64,000 bases of DNA, taken from positions 124,001 through 188,000 of the forward strand of contig NZ_OZ245832.1 in assembly GCF_965228705.1 (NCBI RefSeq). The letters run 5' to 3'. How positions within the stretch are numbered: the first letter of the stretch is position 1; the number at the start of each line of letters is the position of its first letter. The DNA is from Croceimicrobium sp965228705 (GTDB lineage Bacteria; Bacteroidota; Bacteroidia; Flavobacteriales; Schleiferiaceae). Both the position numbers and the translations under genes were made by a program. Shown here piece after piece: positions 10,010-18,950 of the stretch. The notes beneath the pieces were generated by a model. It worked only from the letters and a program-made list of their open reading frames with translations. It did no database searches and was not told where the DNA came from.

Positions 10010-11203
10010 ATGAAAACCATAAAATTCATCAGCCTAAGCCTGCTCAGCTTAAGCTTACAAAGCACTGTAGCACAATCCACAAATGAGGCTTCGCGCTGGA
10101 GCCTGGGAGCTCGTATTAATCACCTGTATGATATCGGCGCTTATCGATTCGATACCGAATTGTCCAGAGATATGCGCGGGCTCAATGGCTCCTTTACCAC
10201 CTTCGATATTGGCTATGGCTTGTATGCCGAGCGCATGTTTAATCCTCTCTTTGGTTTGCAATTGGGTTATCAGGGGGGGAGCATGACCGGCGCCAATCAA
10301 GTGGAGTACTATGAGAATAGTTTTAATGAAGCGCAATTAAACCTGATCCTGATGCTGAGCAATTTCAGCTCAATTTTCGCTCAATCACCTTGGAATGTGT
10401 ACGGAAAATTCGGATTGGCCAATGGTCAGTTCGAGTCGACCCAGTACTTGCAGAGTGACCAGGTGGAGGACAATAGCTCCGCAGATAATTATTGGAAATA
10501 CCAGGGGGGACTGGGTTTGCAATATGAGCTAAACCGAGCCTGGCGATTGGAGCTCGACTTTAGCTTAAATAGCGTGTTGAACGATGGTTTCGACGGCTAT
10601 AACAGTGCTTCGGGTTCGGATGTCTATTGGGCCACTGCTTTGGGCGTGGCTTATAGCTTCGGATCTAAGGCACAAAAGGCAGAGTTTCAAAAGCCCATTT
10701 TTAGTGCTTTGGCTTGTGATGGCCCTCCTCAAACTGCTGCAATTGTTGCCAATGACAGTTTGAAATGGGTAGAGCAAGCGGCGCAAATGGCGGCTCTGCA
10801 AACTGAGCTCGAGCGTACTCAGGCCGAATTGGAAAGCCTGAAACAAGCTCAAGCTCAGCCTAAACCCAGTAGCACAAAGCCAGAGACAGAATCCTTGTCC
10901 GTTTTCTTTGGCTTTGATCAATCGTATCTCAGTAGCACGGCCAAGAAGGCGCTCTTCGAGCAAGTGCGGGATCTGAGGAATATAGAGGGGACAAGGTTTG
11001 TTTTAACTGCTTATGCTGACGCCACAGGCCCCGAATCCTACAACGTTAGCTTAAAGCAGGCGCGTGCCCATGCGGTACGTGACTTCCTTCTGTCTTTGGG
11101 CTTTAGCGCTGCTCAAATTCAGATTGGACTTGCTGAAAATCAATCTCCCGAAGAATTGGGTAATTCATTTCTAAACCGGCGAGTAGATGTAGAGTGGGAG
11201 TAA
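10010..11203 (+). CDS. Outer-membrane beta-barrel protein with C-terminal OmpA domain
   Basis: The 397-residue precursor has a signal peptide (MKTIKF to TVAQ). An N-terminal part of about 200 residues has alternating aromatic strands typical of a small outer-membrane beta-barrel. A short Gln/Glu-rich linker (about 240-285) follows, then an OmpA-like peptidoglycan-binding domain (SVFFGFDQSYLS, then NRRVDVEW at the end). It probably anchors the outer membrane to peptidoglycan. It starts 20 bp after the giant T9SS protein, so it may serve that protein as a surface partner, as SprF-type proteins do for SprB; that is inference, since this is not a recognisable SprF. I chose the ATG at 10010 over a TTG two codons upstream. 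Confidence 0.85.
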   Translation: MKTIKFISLSLLSLSLQSTVAQSTNEASRWSLGARINHLYDIGAYRFDTELSRDMRGLNGSFTTFDIGYGLYAERMFNPLFGLQLGYQGGSMTGANQVEYYENSFNEAQLNLILMLSNFSSIFAQSPWNVYGKFGLANGQFESTQYLQSDQVEDNSSADNYWKYQGGLGLQYELNRAWRLELDFSLNSVLNDGFDGYNSASGSDVYWATALGVAYSFGSKAQKAEFQKPIFSALACDGPPQTAAIVANDSLKWVEQAAQMAALQTELERTQAELESLKQAQAQPKPSSTKPETESLSVFFGFDQSYLSSTAKKALFEQVRDLRNIEGTRFVLTAYADATGPESYNVSLKQARAHAVRDFLLSLGFSAAQIQIGLAENQSPEELGNSFLNRRVDVEWE

Positions 11204-11231
11204 GTCCTGGAATTAATTTCAGACCTTGTTC

Positions 11232-11259
11232 AAAGGGCTCCTTCGGGGGCCCTTTTTTA
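11232..11259. terminator. Bidirectional intrinsic terminator
   Basis: AAAGGGCTCC-TTCG-GGGGCCCTTTTTT forms a stem capped by a TTCG loop, with T runs readable on both strands. It lies between the OmpA gene (plus) and the pentapeptide gene (minus), whose TAA stop overlaps the T run. It probably ends both transcripts. Confidence 0.85.
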
Positions 11260-11826
11260 TTTTTCGATTTTAAGTCGATGCTCAATGAGTAATCCTGGTA
11301 ATTGATCCAGATTAAATTGAGCGCCTTTAATGCGGTTTTCCTGGGGATCGATTTGGAGATTGCTGCTGCCCCTAAAATCGCAGGCCATTAGATTACTGTT
11401 TTCGAAATGGGCATTGCGCAAATCACAATCCCGTAAAATGGAGTTTTGCATTTGGGCCGAGCTGAAGTCTACTTCCCATAATTGGCAATGATCAAAGGAG
11501 CAACGGCTGAGGTCCAGTCCGAAAAAATTAGAGCTGTCGAGGCGGCAATTTTGCATTTTAAAGCTCAGGCCAAAGCTGCTCAGTTCATCAAAGCGAATAC
11601 CTAATAATTTGCAGTTTTCGAACCAGGCATCTTGCAAGCGACTTTCTTTCCAGCGGAGATTGCTGAGGTCGCAATCGATAAACTCACATTCACTAAAGTT
11701 AAAGTCACTGAGGTGTAATTCTTGAAACTGGCAATTGATAAAGCGGCAAGCTTCGTATTCGCCCTTCGCCAAGCTTTCTTGCTTGAAATCAATGTTTTCA
11801 TACTCTTCTTCGCAGTGGTAGCTCAT
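11257..11826 (-). CDS. Pentapeptide-repeat protein, Qnr/McbG-like layout
   Basis: The 189-residue protein consists almost wholly of pentapeptide repeats with F, L or M at every fifth position (for example CRFIN CQFQE, CEFID CDLSN, CSFDH CQLWE). These fold into a right-handed quadrilateral beta-helix. Length, the interruption near residue 90 and the C-terminal RIKGAQF-x-L-x(3)-GLL segment resemble Qnr/McbG proteins that mimic DNA and shield gyrase. There is no signal peptide, so it is cytosolic. Gyrase protection is inference from layout only; many pentapeptide proteins have no known role. It is divergent from the S41 protease gene and ends in a shared terminator. Confidence 0.8.
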   Translation of the reverse strand: MSYHCEEEYENIDFKQESLAKGEYEACRFINCQFQELHLSDFNFSECEFIDCDLSNLRWKESRLQDAWFENCKLLGIRFDELSSFGLSFKMQNCRLDSSNFFGLDLSRCSFDHCQLWEVDFSSAQMQNSILRDCDLRNAHFENSNLMACDFRGSSNLQIDPQENRIKGAQFNLDQLPGLLIEHRLKIEK

Positions 11827-11926
11827 GGTATTGCTTTGGCGTAAAATTAGAAAAGCGAGAGGCTTATCCTTAATTCTTTAGGTATGCATTTTAAGCTTTT
11901 ATAAATTGCGGAGCCAAAAACCAAAC

Positions 11927-13999
11927 ATGCCTTCGCTCATCTTCAATTTTAATTATGCCAAAGGATGGTTACTGCCTTGCATACTTTGGCCAGTCCTGAT
12001 TCTTAGTAGCTTAAATACCTTGGGACAGGTGGATTCCCTGGAACTTAAAGTTCGCTCCATCTTAAATATGGCGCGGGATTTCCATTTTCTGCCTCCTCAT
12101 AATGATTCAGTTTTTTCGCAGCGGCTTTATGATGAATTAATGCAATCCCTAGATCAGGATGGGCAATTTTTTACGCAGAAGGACCTCAAACAAGTGCTGC
12201 CTTATCAGGCTATAGCCGCTCGCAATGCCCAAGCGCGACAATCGCTGGTACAAACTTTAAGTGAGGTATATCGATTGAGGTTACAGGCCTTGGAATCTCT
12301 TTTAGAAGCGGAAAGCCAAAAGCCTTTGGATTTTTCGATTCGGGAACAATACCGTATTGAAACTGATGGCATTTTGGAAGAAACAGAATGGAAAGAGCAT
12401 TGGCGGAAATACTATAAAATGCGGGTGCTCTGGGCTCTTTACAATCATCAGGATACGGCTGCTCAAAGCTTTAATCCTGATCCCGAAACTAAATTACATT
12501 GGCAAAAGTATATCGGCGAAAGCATGGTTTGCCGCTTGCGGAATGATTTGGATCATTATGAGGCTTTGGAGCGCTATATACAAGAACAGTATTTAAAGGC
12601 TTTAGCTAAGGCCTTGGACCCGCATAGCGCCTATTTTTCCAGTTCCGCCCGACAGGGTTTTCAAAACTCCCTTTCTCAGAATGAACTGTCTTATGGTATT
12701 GAGCTCTTTCGCAATGCAGATGGAGAGATTGAAGTGGCCTATGTTGTACCAGGGAGTCCGGCCTGGCAAAGCGGCAAGGTGAACGAAGGGGATATCATTC
12801 TGGGGCTGAGTTCCGAAGCTAGCGATGAAGATGCCTTGGCTTGTTTAGGAACGGCCGAAGTGCGGGCCTTAATTGAGTCGGCAGATGAGGATGAAACCAA
12901 ATTCCAATTGCGAAAGCAAAGTGGGGAGAAGCTGGAAGTGGAACTCACTAAAGACTATATCGCGGTAGAGGAAAACCATGTGGAGTCTTTTGTGCTAGAA
13001 GGGGAGCGTAAAATTGGCTATATCTATTTGCCTTCATTTTATGTGGGGGATGAATTTGCAGAATCGGTGCAAGGTTGTGCTGTGGATGTAAGCAATGCCT
13101 TGATTCGCTTGAAGCGACAAGGAGTGGAAGCTTTAATCATGGACTTGCGTGACAATGGCGGCGGGGCGATGTACGAGGCCCTGCGATTAGCCGGCATTTT
13201 TGTGGATTATGGGGCACTATCCATTTATTCGGATGGGGAGGAACATCAAACCTTAAAGGATATGGACCGGGGGGTGATTTATGATCAGCCTTTAGTGATT
13301 CTACAAAATGCTTTTAGCGCATCGGCCTCCGAGCTTTTTGCGGCGGCTTTGCAAGATCGAAATCGCGCTATCATTGTGGGGCAGCCCAGTTATGGGAAAT
13401 CTACGGTGCAGGAAATTGTGCCCTTATTTCAATACCATGAAAATTCAGATACCACTGTGATTCCCGGTTCATTTATCAAGCTTAGCACGGCAGCTTTTTA
13501 TCGGGTAACAGGGGCTAGCCATCAGGCCCAGGGTGTACAGCCGGATATAGAATTGCCCAGTTTGTATAATTACGATGCCTATCGGGAAATGGCCTATCCC
13601 AATTATATTAGAGTCGATTCAATTAAGAAGAAAACCTATTATTTTCCGGAAGCCGCATTACCACTGGACGAATTGCGTGAGAGCAGTGCCAGGCGAATTC
13701 AGGCCGATAGCCTTTGGCAATGGGACAGTAGCGAAGAGCTGGACGAGGCAGGAAATCAAATTCCCCTCGACTTAAAGGGATTTTCTGCCTATATGGAAGA
13801 AGATGAAAATTGGGAGGAAACAAGTGAGCAAAATTGGGAACCGGCCTATGAAGTGCATTCCTTGAAATATTTACTCAATTACCGCTTGGCGAAAGAGGAA
13901 GAGGGCCTGAGCATTAAAGCCACTATTGCGGAGGATTTATACATCCGCGAAAGCTTTTTCATACTTAATGACTATTTAAAAATCAAATCGAAACAATGA
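11927..13999 (+). CDS. S41-family C-terminal processing protease (tail-specific protease, PDZ-containing)
   Basis: The 690-residue enzyme has an N-terminal hydrophobic segment (GWLLPCILWPVLILSSL) placing it in the periplasm or on the inner membrane. The Prc-type DPHSAYFSS motif precedes a PDZ domain (GSPAWQSGKVNEGDIILGL). The S41 core has GYIYLPSF, MDLRDNGGG, then the SASASE serine (S466) with K491 and Q495 in YGKSTVQ. The serine-lysine spacing of 25 and lysine-glutamine spacing of 4 match the catalytic S/K/Q of Prc/CtpA. It would cleave C-terminal tails of envelope proteins. I prefer ATG 11927 to an in-frame TTG at 11906. The next gene overlaps its stop by four bases (ATGA), implying translational coupling. 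Confidence 0.9.
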   Translation: MPSLIFNFNYAKGWLLPCILWPVLILSSLNTLGQVDSLELKVRSILNMARDFHFLPPHNDSVFSQRLYDELMQSLDQDGQFFTQKDLKQVLPYQAIAARNAQARQSLVQTLSEVYRLRLQALESLLEAESQKPLDFSIREQYRIETDGILEETEWKEHWRKYYKMRVLWALYNHQDTAAQSFNPDPETKLHWQKYIGESMVCRLRNDLDHYEALERYIQEQYLKALAKALDPHSAYFSSSARQGFQNSLSQNELSYGIELFRNADGEIEVAYVVPGSPAWQSGKVNEGDIILGLSSEASDEDALACLGTAEVRALIESADEDETKFQLRKQSGEKLEVELTKDYIAVEENHVESFVLEGERKIGYIYLPSFYVGDEFAESVQGCAVDVSNALIRLKRQGVEALIMDLRDNGGGAMYEALRLAGIFVDYGALSIYSDGEEHQTLKDMDRGVIYDQPLVILQNAFSASASELFAAALQDRNRAIIVGQPSYGKSTVQEIVPLFQYHENSDTTVIPGSFIKLSTAAFYRVTGASHQAQGVQPDIELPSLYNYDAYREMAYPNYIRVDSIKKKTYYFPEAALPLDELRESSARRIQADSLWQWDSSEELDEAGNQIPLDLKGFSAYMEEDENWEETSEQNWEPAYEVHSLKYLLNYRLAKEEEGLSIKATIAEDLYIRESFFILNDYLKIKSKQ

Positions 14000-15021
14000 A
14001 GCAAACATTAGCCATCTGTTTATTGCTATTAGGCGGTATAAGTCTGCAGGCCCAATCAGCTGGGGAAGCGGCAGCTTATATGGCAGAAATTGGGGAGAGT
14101 ATTGAAGAAATGAAGGGGGAGACCTGGAGTTATTTAAAAGCGGCTACCCGTGGGCGTAGTGCCAAAACTTTGGAGCGTAAACGTCAGTCTATTATTGAGG
14201 AGCTTAAGAATGTAAAATCTGAGGTGCGCAAGATCGGTGCATTTAAGGGAGACCGCAGCTACCAGCAAGAAGTGATTAATTATCTGGATATGACCGATAT
14301 CGTGCTTCGTGAAGACTACGCGAAGATTATGGATATGGAGGACATTGCGGAGCGTTCCTATGACGGGATGGAAGCCTATCTTTTAGCTAAGGATATTGCC
14401 AGTGAAAAGATGGATAGCGCCTTTAAGATCTACCAATCTGCCCAGGAGGCTTTTGCCGATAAATACGGAGTGAACCTGGTGGAAGGAGAGAAGAGTCGGA
14501 AGGACGAGAAAATCGCTAAGGCCAACAAGGCTCTGAAGTATTACAATCGTATTTTCTTGGAGGTTTTCCGCGCTCAGGTGCAGGAAGGCTATGTGATTGA
14601 AGCCTTGAATAATGCGGATCTCGTGAGTTTGGAGCAAAATGTCAATGCCTTGAAAAGTGCCGTGGCTCAAGCCCAGGCCAATTTGGATACCTTCTCAACT
14701 TATGGAGGGGATAAGAAATTACTCTATTCGGCCCAGCGCTTATTGAAGTACTATGAAAGTTCATGTGCAAATCATCTGCCTAAGATGGTCGATTTTTATG
14801 TGAAGAAGGACAATTTTGATCGCTTGCAAAAGAAAATGGAAGCCACTAAAAAACGGGATTTAACCGAAGAAGATGTGAATGCTTTCAATGCAGCAGTGGA
14901 AGATTACAATAAAATGGTGCCGGAATTTAATGCGGTGAATCAACGCAATAATGAAGGACGAGAGAATGCCATTAAGGCTTGGGAAGAGGGTGTTGAGGAC
15001 TTTTTTGATCAGCATGCCTAA
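13996..15021 (+). CDS. Exported helical protein of unknown function, coupled to the S41 protease
   Basis: The 341-residue precursor starts with a clear signal peptide (MKQTLAICLLLLGGISLQAQ). The rest is charged and strongly helical, rich in K/E/A heptad-like stretches, with no recognised domain. Its start codon overlaps the stop of the S41 protease, so it is probably made with it and may be a periplasmic adaptor or partner. Adaptors of Prc, such as NlpI, are helical too, but I see no TPR pattern and claim no homology. An intrinsic terminator follows at 15181. Confidence 0.75.
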   Translation: MKQTLAICLLLLGGISLQAQSAGEAAAYMAEIGESIEEMKGETWSYLKAATRGRSAKTLERKRQSIIEELKNVKSEVRKIGAFKGDRSYQQEVINYLDMTDIVLREDYAKIMDMEDIAERSYDGMEAYLLAKDIASEKMDSAFKIYQSAQEAFADKYGVNLVEGEKSRKDEKIAKANKALKYYNRIFLEVFRAQVQEGYVIEALNNADLVSLEQNVNALKSAVAQAQANLDTFSTYGGDKKLLYSAQRLLKYYESSCANHLPKMVDFYVKKDNFDRLQKKMEATKKRDLTEEDVNAFNAAVEDYNKMVPEFNAVNQRNNEGRENAIKAWEEGVEDFFDQHA

Positions 15022-15180
15022 GCTATCGCGAGGCTAATTGTCGGCTTTGAGAAACCATAGACAAAGTTTATGCATTATGCCGTACTTTTATGGTCTGTTA
15101 GGTTTCACCGAAACAGAAATTTGAAACTCGTATAGTTCAAATTTTCACTTGCTTTTTGGGGTAATAGAAGGCAAGATTTA

Positions 15181-15213
15181 AATCCCGAGTTCTTTATGGA
15201 TTCGGGATTTTTT
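15181..15213 (+). terminator. Intrinsic terminator after the S41 protease pair
   Basis: AATCCCGA and TCGGGATT form an 8-bp stem around a 13-base loop, followed by TTTT. It lies 160 bp after the helical exported protein and just before the convergent gene ending at 15224. Confidence 0.75.
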
Positions 15214-15223
15214 GTTTCAGGAT

Positions 15224-16759
15224 TTAGGAATTCATTTCCTCCAAAATCGCCTTAATCCCCTCTAAGCTCACTTCTTCAAATTGCAGTTCGCCCAATTTCT
15301 CACCAATGATATAGTCCTGGGTGGCGATATAGCTCTTTCCGTTTACATACTTAGTCGCAATAATGTTTACGGGCTCTCCTTTGGGTATGTCCTTATAGAA
15401 GAAATTACCTCTTCGGTAGGTGTTGGGAGGTAAAATGGAATTTCGATTCTTAAAGACCATTTTCACATCTACGTGATTGGCCGGTCTAAGAGGGATGTTT
15501 AAGGTGGTAAGTTTAGAAGCATCCCAATTGGAAAAAGCATCAATATTGATCCACCCTAATTGCGCATTGTTGAAGATGTAATAGTTTAAGTCTGATGCAT
15601 CGATGCTGCCATTAGCAATCTTCGCTTCCGTTTCCTTGCGTTCCTCATTGCGTAGGTAAACGTAAAGTTCTTTATAGGTCTCGATTGGGGTCTCTCCCTC
15701 GCGATTGGAGTTAATGGCCAGCATGAGTTCTTCTACATTATCGACTTTGTATTTTTTCATGAAGTTCTCAAATGCTCCACATGAAATGTCCTCAGCTCCT
15801 GTCCTTCTTGAGCTTCTGATTCGTCCCGGTTGCTGGTTAAAGCCTAAAGAGCCCCACATCCGGCACCAGAAATTACAAGGCAGTGGATTTCGACCTAGCG
15901 AACAACACCAAAGAAAATCATTCATGCTTGTACTTTGCAGGGTGCTGCCATTGGTACGAGTCCAATTGATATTAGCCAAACTATCATGCTGGTTGCCATT
16001 GAATATTTGAGCATTTGGCAAGCTTTTTTCGCTAGGAATGTAAAAGGTCAGTTCTTTTCGTTTACGCAATTTTAATTTGCGCTGGCCTTGAAGGGCCTCC
16101 ACTTTAAACATGCCTCCGCTTTCCAGCATGCGCCCATTGGAGCTGGTGCTGAGATTATTTAAAAGCATGTCACTTTTCGTGATAACTTCGGTAAATTCTA
16201 TGCGTACCTTTTCTTTGGGACTTACATTACTAAAGGCCTTGGCCGGAATGTGAATGATACTGCCGCCTTTGCCTTTTAAGATGGTGTCTTTAAAGGGATT
16301 GATGTCAAAAACTTGTGGGGGAGGACAAAGCTGTTGGAGTAATTCGGCTATGTCGGGTCCAAAATCGGGTTCCGGGGCTAATTGAATAATGAGGTCCACC
16401 CTGCGTTGGGAGTTTTCATAGAGGCTATCTGGCTGACCTTCATCTGCGAAATTCTGATGGTTAATTAAGCTATCCGCAAATTGTTTTTGAATTTCATTTT
16501 GCAAGCTGAGGATTCGGCCCTGGCCCAAGGCTTCATTATGGGCTTTCGACCCTGGTCCATCGCAATAAGCATTGACTTGAAAGCCCAAAATCCGCTCACT
16601 CGGTAATGTGTCGAGCAGCTGTTGTAAGCTTTTGATTTGCTCGGCTTGGAGTTCCGTTTCATTGACTTCGAAGTAAAAGCTTTTGCGGATTTCAGGGTTT
16701 TGGGCAAGGGCCGAGAGGCCTACACAGAGAAAGAGGCAGAGGTAGAAATAGGCTCGCAT
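15224..16759 (-). CDS. Exported protein with N-terminal OmpA-like domain and a paralogous C-terminal module
   Basis: The 511-residue precursor has a signal peptide (MRAYFYLCLFLCVGLSALAQ). An OmpA-like fold follows at about 25-130 (SFYFEVNETEL at its start, NSQRRVDLIIQ at its end), here N-terminal instead of in the usual C-terminal place. The rest (about 150-511) shares its order of motifs with the 588-residue lipoprotein at 38267-40033: a glycine-rich I-x-GKGG-x-I-x-IP-x-AF strand pair, VEFTE/LELAE, a Cys-containing middle, then GWINI/GWLNV and a late DYIIG/NYVLTG segment. It is probably periplasmic or outer-membrane linked. The exact role is unknown. Confidence 0.75.
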   Translation of the reverse strand: MRAYFYLCLFLCVGLSALAQNPEIRKSFYFEVNETELQAEQIKSLQQLLDTLPSERILGFQVNAYCDGPGSKAHNEALGQGRILSLQNEIQKQFADSLINHQNFADEGQPDSLYENSQRRVDLIIQLAPEPDFGPDIAELLQQLCPPPQVFDINPFKDTILKGKGGSIIHIPAKAFSNVSPKEKVRIEFTEVITKSDMLLNNLSTSSNGRMLESGGMFKVEALQGQRKLKLRKRKELTFYIPSEKSLPNAQIFNGNQHDSLANINWTRTNGSTLQSTSMNDFLWCCSLGRNPLPCNFWCRMWGSLGFNQQPGRIRSSRRTGAEDISCGAFENFMKKYKVDNVEELMLAINSNREGETPIETYKELYVYLRNEERKETEAKIANGSIDASDLNYYIFNNAQLGWINIDAFSNWDASKLTTLNIPLRPANHVDVKMVFKNRNSILPPNTYRRGNFFYKDIPKGEPVNIIATKYVNGKSYIATQDYIIGEKLGELQFEEVSLEGIKAILEEMNS

Positions 16760-16803
16760 ACAGGGTTCTTTAGAAAGTTTTAACGGCAGTTTTTGCCCAA
16801 TTC

Positions 16804-17481
16804 TTATTCGCTGGGCGAATTTTTGAAGCTACCTAACCAGGCTATGGCCTGATCTTCATCTTCGATGGGCTTCATTTGCAAGCCGCCATATTGCAAGAAA
16901 ATGCTTTGTCCGGCTTGAGTGCCTTTAAACTGATGAGAGATCCAAAAATAATTATCACCCGCATGGATCGGTAGATAGCCCTTTTCTCCTTTTACCGAAA
17001 AGGGAATGGAGTCATGGGCAGAATCCAGATATAGATATAAAACCTCCTGATCTTTTAGCTCCCGCTCTTGCCCTTGTATCTCGATCCAAAAATCATAATT
17101 CTTGGAGGGAATTCCGCCCAATTCATCCCTGAAGAGAATCAGTCGGGGAGCTGGCGATTGGGGTTTTAAGACCTCTTCGGACACTTGATAGAGGCTGCCT
17201 TCGAGGTATTGACCTTCTTGTACAAATTTGTGGAAGTGCACTAAATTACCATGATGGGCCTTGGCTTTAGCGCGGATATCTGCTTCAATCTCCGGCCAGC
17301 TCTGATGAGGGTAAGCCAGTTTAAGATCACCCACTTTTATTTTGTTAGGGTACAGATCGGGCTCGGCTGTAAAATAAACCCTGTCTATTGAAATCGCTTC
17401 TACATCTGGGTTGAGGTTTAGAACCTTATTGTTTACACAGCCCAGGCAGAGCAGCAGGAGGAAAATTGAGGCAAAGCGCAT
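16804..17481 (-). CDS. Putative lipoprotein, function unknown
   Basis: The 225-residue protein starts with a lipoprotein signal peptide; the lipobox is LCLGC, with lipidation expected on Cys15. The remainder is beta-rich with no family I recognise. It lies 44 bp upstream of the transcript end of the OmpA-like gene's start and 32 bp below a DUF1801 gene on the same strand, so it may share their transcript. It is probably anchored in the inner or outer membrane facing the periplasm. Confidence 0.7.
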   Translation of the reverse strand: MRFASIFLLLLCLGCVNNKVLNLNPDVEAISIDRVYFTAEPDLYPNKIKVGDLKLAYPHQSWPEIEADIRAKAKAHHGNLVHFHKFVQEGQYLEGSLYQVSEEVLKPQSPAPRLILFRDELGGIPSKNYDFWIEIQGQERELKDQEVLYLYLDSAHDSIPFSVKGEKGYLPIHAGDNYFWISHQFKGTQAGQSIFLQYGGLQMKPIEDEDQAIAWLGSFKNSPSE

Positions 17482-17513
17482 AGTCCGATTTTGTACTAAG
17501 ATAAATGCAATCT

Positions 17514-17888
17514 TTAAGCCAGGCCTAATGCTTGGATACGGTATTTCACCATGGCAATGATCAGGTCCTTGGGTAGCTCTTTATTTAAGGGAAATTGAAC
17601 GGTTCCTTTCTTTACAATGGCCTCTTGCAATTGATCTTTAAAGGCTTCAATGGTATCGGGATGGGGGTAGAGGCTTACATGCTTTTTATAGCCGGCCATC
17701 ATAATTTGCTTATCCATTTTAGCACCTTCTTCCAGCGCAAAAACGGGAATATTGTAATTGATTTTCTCTACCGCTTGGGGTGCGGCTTCTAAAATACAGG
17801 CCCTTAATTCCAAAAGCTTGGCTCTACATTCTTCGCTTTGATCCGCGAGGTAGTCGGCTACCTGATTGTATTGCTTCATTTTTGCCAT
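17514..17888 (-). CDS. DUF1801 (YdhG-like) domain protein
   Basis: The 124-residue cytosolic protein matches the DUF1801/YdhG-like fold. Its features are the N-terminal helix with a central ILEAAPQA-E-KINY segment, then GYKKHVSLYPHP, and a late GTVQFPLNKELPKDLI segment. The family is frataxin-like in structure and some members are called iron chaperones, but its function is not settled. A more distant relative lies at 37389-37778. Starts at 17888 (MAKMKQ) or 17879 (MKQ) are both possible. Confidence 0.8.
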   Translation of the reverse strand: MAKMKQYNQVADYLADQSEECRAKLLELRACILEAAPQAVEKINYNIPVFALEEGAKMDKQIMMAGYKKHVSLYPHPDTIEAFKDQLQEAIVKKGTVQFPLNKELPKDLIIAMVKYRIQALGLA

Positions 17889-17918
17889 GGAAGGAAGGTA
17901 AGGAATATTGTACAGGAA

Positions 17919-18491
17919 TTAAGAATTCAGACCTTCTTCGGAGGGGATCCGCCAATTCCTTTTATCTACTAATCTTAGATTTTCGACCGCCTTTATTTTT
18001 TGCAGATAATTCATTAATAGCAGTAATTCCCTATCCTCTTGATCACCAAGATATTCCTTGATGATTAGGGCATTACCATAATTATCCATCACTTTATGTG
18101 GACTGTCGTCTATCATCAAGATTTTTCCCAAGCGATAGCCAAGTTTCTTGACCTTTTTGAGGCGTTTCACATAATAGAATTCCTTGTGGGCGATCAGGCT
18201 TTGCTCCATTCGATTGGAATGGGTATTTCTTCTTAAAGTGGTTCGAGAGCGGGCCCAAATAAACTGCGCTAAAGCTTCCAGGCCAATCAGTTTAGTGATA
18301 GCTTCAACATAGGCGTCTGAAGCTGAGGACCAGATCGCAAATTCGAAATGTGTACTCAGGAATTCAATAAAGCGATGGAAATGGGGGCGCAGGTAAATAT
18401 GGTAGTCGCCAAAGATGAAGTCAGCCGGATACTCTAAGGGCTGGCTTCGGGCATGAATGAGGGTTTCATCCAGGTCGAGGATAATCAGCAA
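17919..18491 (-). CDS. FCP1/NLI-type HAD phosphatase
   Basis: The 190-residue protein has HAD motif I DLDETLIHA at its N-terminus, the FCP/SCP motif II region AIWSSASDAYV, a basic middle and the C-terminal KILMIDDSP, then EYLGD-x-EDREL. This is the NLI-interacting-factor-like class, which uses the first Asp as nucleophile on phosphoproteins; the bacterial substrate is unknown. The reading frame has no ATG before motif I, only TTG at 18491. An ATG in another frame (MEKHPPIC, then stop) ends just inside it. The start may thus be TTG, or an ancestral N-terminus was lost by a one-base shift. Confidence 0.8.
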   Translation of the reverse strand: MLIILDLDETLIHARSQPLEYPADFIFGDYHIYLRPHFHRFIEFLSTHFEFAIWSSASDAYVEAITKLIGLEALAQFIWARSRTTLRRNTHSNRMEQSLIAHKEFYYVKRLKKVKKLGYRLGKILMIDDSPHKVMDNYGNALIIKEYLGDQEDRELLLLMNYLQKIKAVENLRLVDKRNWRIPSEEGLNS

Positions 18492-18647
18492 ATCGGAGGG
18501 TGCTTTTCCATTTTAATAGCAGAAGGAAGCAGCAAGATAAGGTTTCATTTAAGAGAATCGAATACCACAGTCAGGGCTATTTTGCTTGCTACAATGGGGC
18601 CTCCCCAAAATTTGACTGATACAATTGGGTATATCTAAGCTATTGGA

Positions 18648-18806
18648 CTAAGAGACAGAATCCATAAAGAAAAAGGAATAGCTGGACTGGCTACTCCAAA
18701 TGGAAACCTCTTTCAGCTCTGGATCATTAGGATAGAGTTCATAGGGTTTCCATTTCTGGGCACAGAGTGATTGGGCTTTTAATAGGAAGAGTAGAAATGG
18801 ACGCAT
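18648..18806 (-). CDS. Possible 52-residue exported peptide or truncated gene
   Basis: The ORF starts MRPFLLFLLKAQSLCAQ, a plausible short signal peptide, followed by KWKPYELYPNDPEL and a TAG stop after MDSVS. The frame stays open for about 34 more codons beyond the TAG. It may be the 5' remnant of a longer exported protein or a small real gene. No ribosome-binding site or promoter decides this. Confidence 0.3.
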   Translation of the reverse strand: MRPFLLFLLKAQSLCAQKWKPYELYPNDPELKEVSIWSSQSSYSFFFMDSVS

Positions 18807-18905
18807 GATGGCTGATTGGTACTATTAATAACCTTGGAGTGGCTGGAATAGTATGGGGATGGGAAATGGGATGAGTCTTGCTGCAGGTTTGTAATTTTTA
18901 TCCAC

Positions 18906-18950
18906 AAAGCAAAAGCCCCGGACAAAATACTTTGCGGCGGTTTTTATGAG
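18906..18950. repeat. Degenerate direct repeat of the tRNA-Arg terminator (left copy)
   Basis: This matches 21975-22019 at about 36 of 45 positions without gaps. The first 14 bases (AAAGCAAAAGCCCC) and the internal CTTTGCGG are identical. The hairpin is imperfect here, so terminator function is probably lost. As the right copy directly follows tRNA-Arg, the pair resembles old attachment-site repeats around an inserted island; the alternative is independent use of a similar terminator. Confidence 0.5.
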
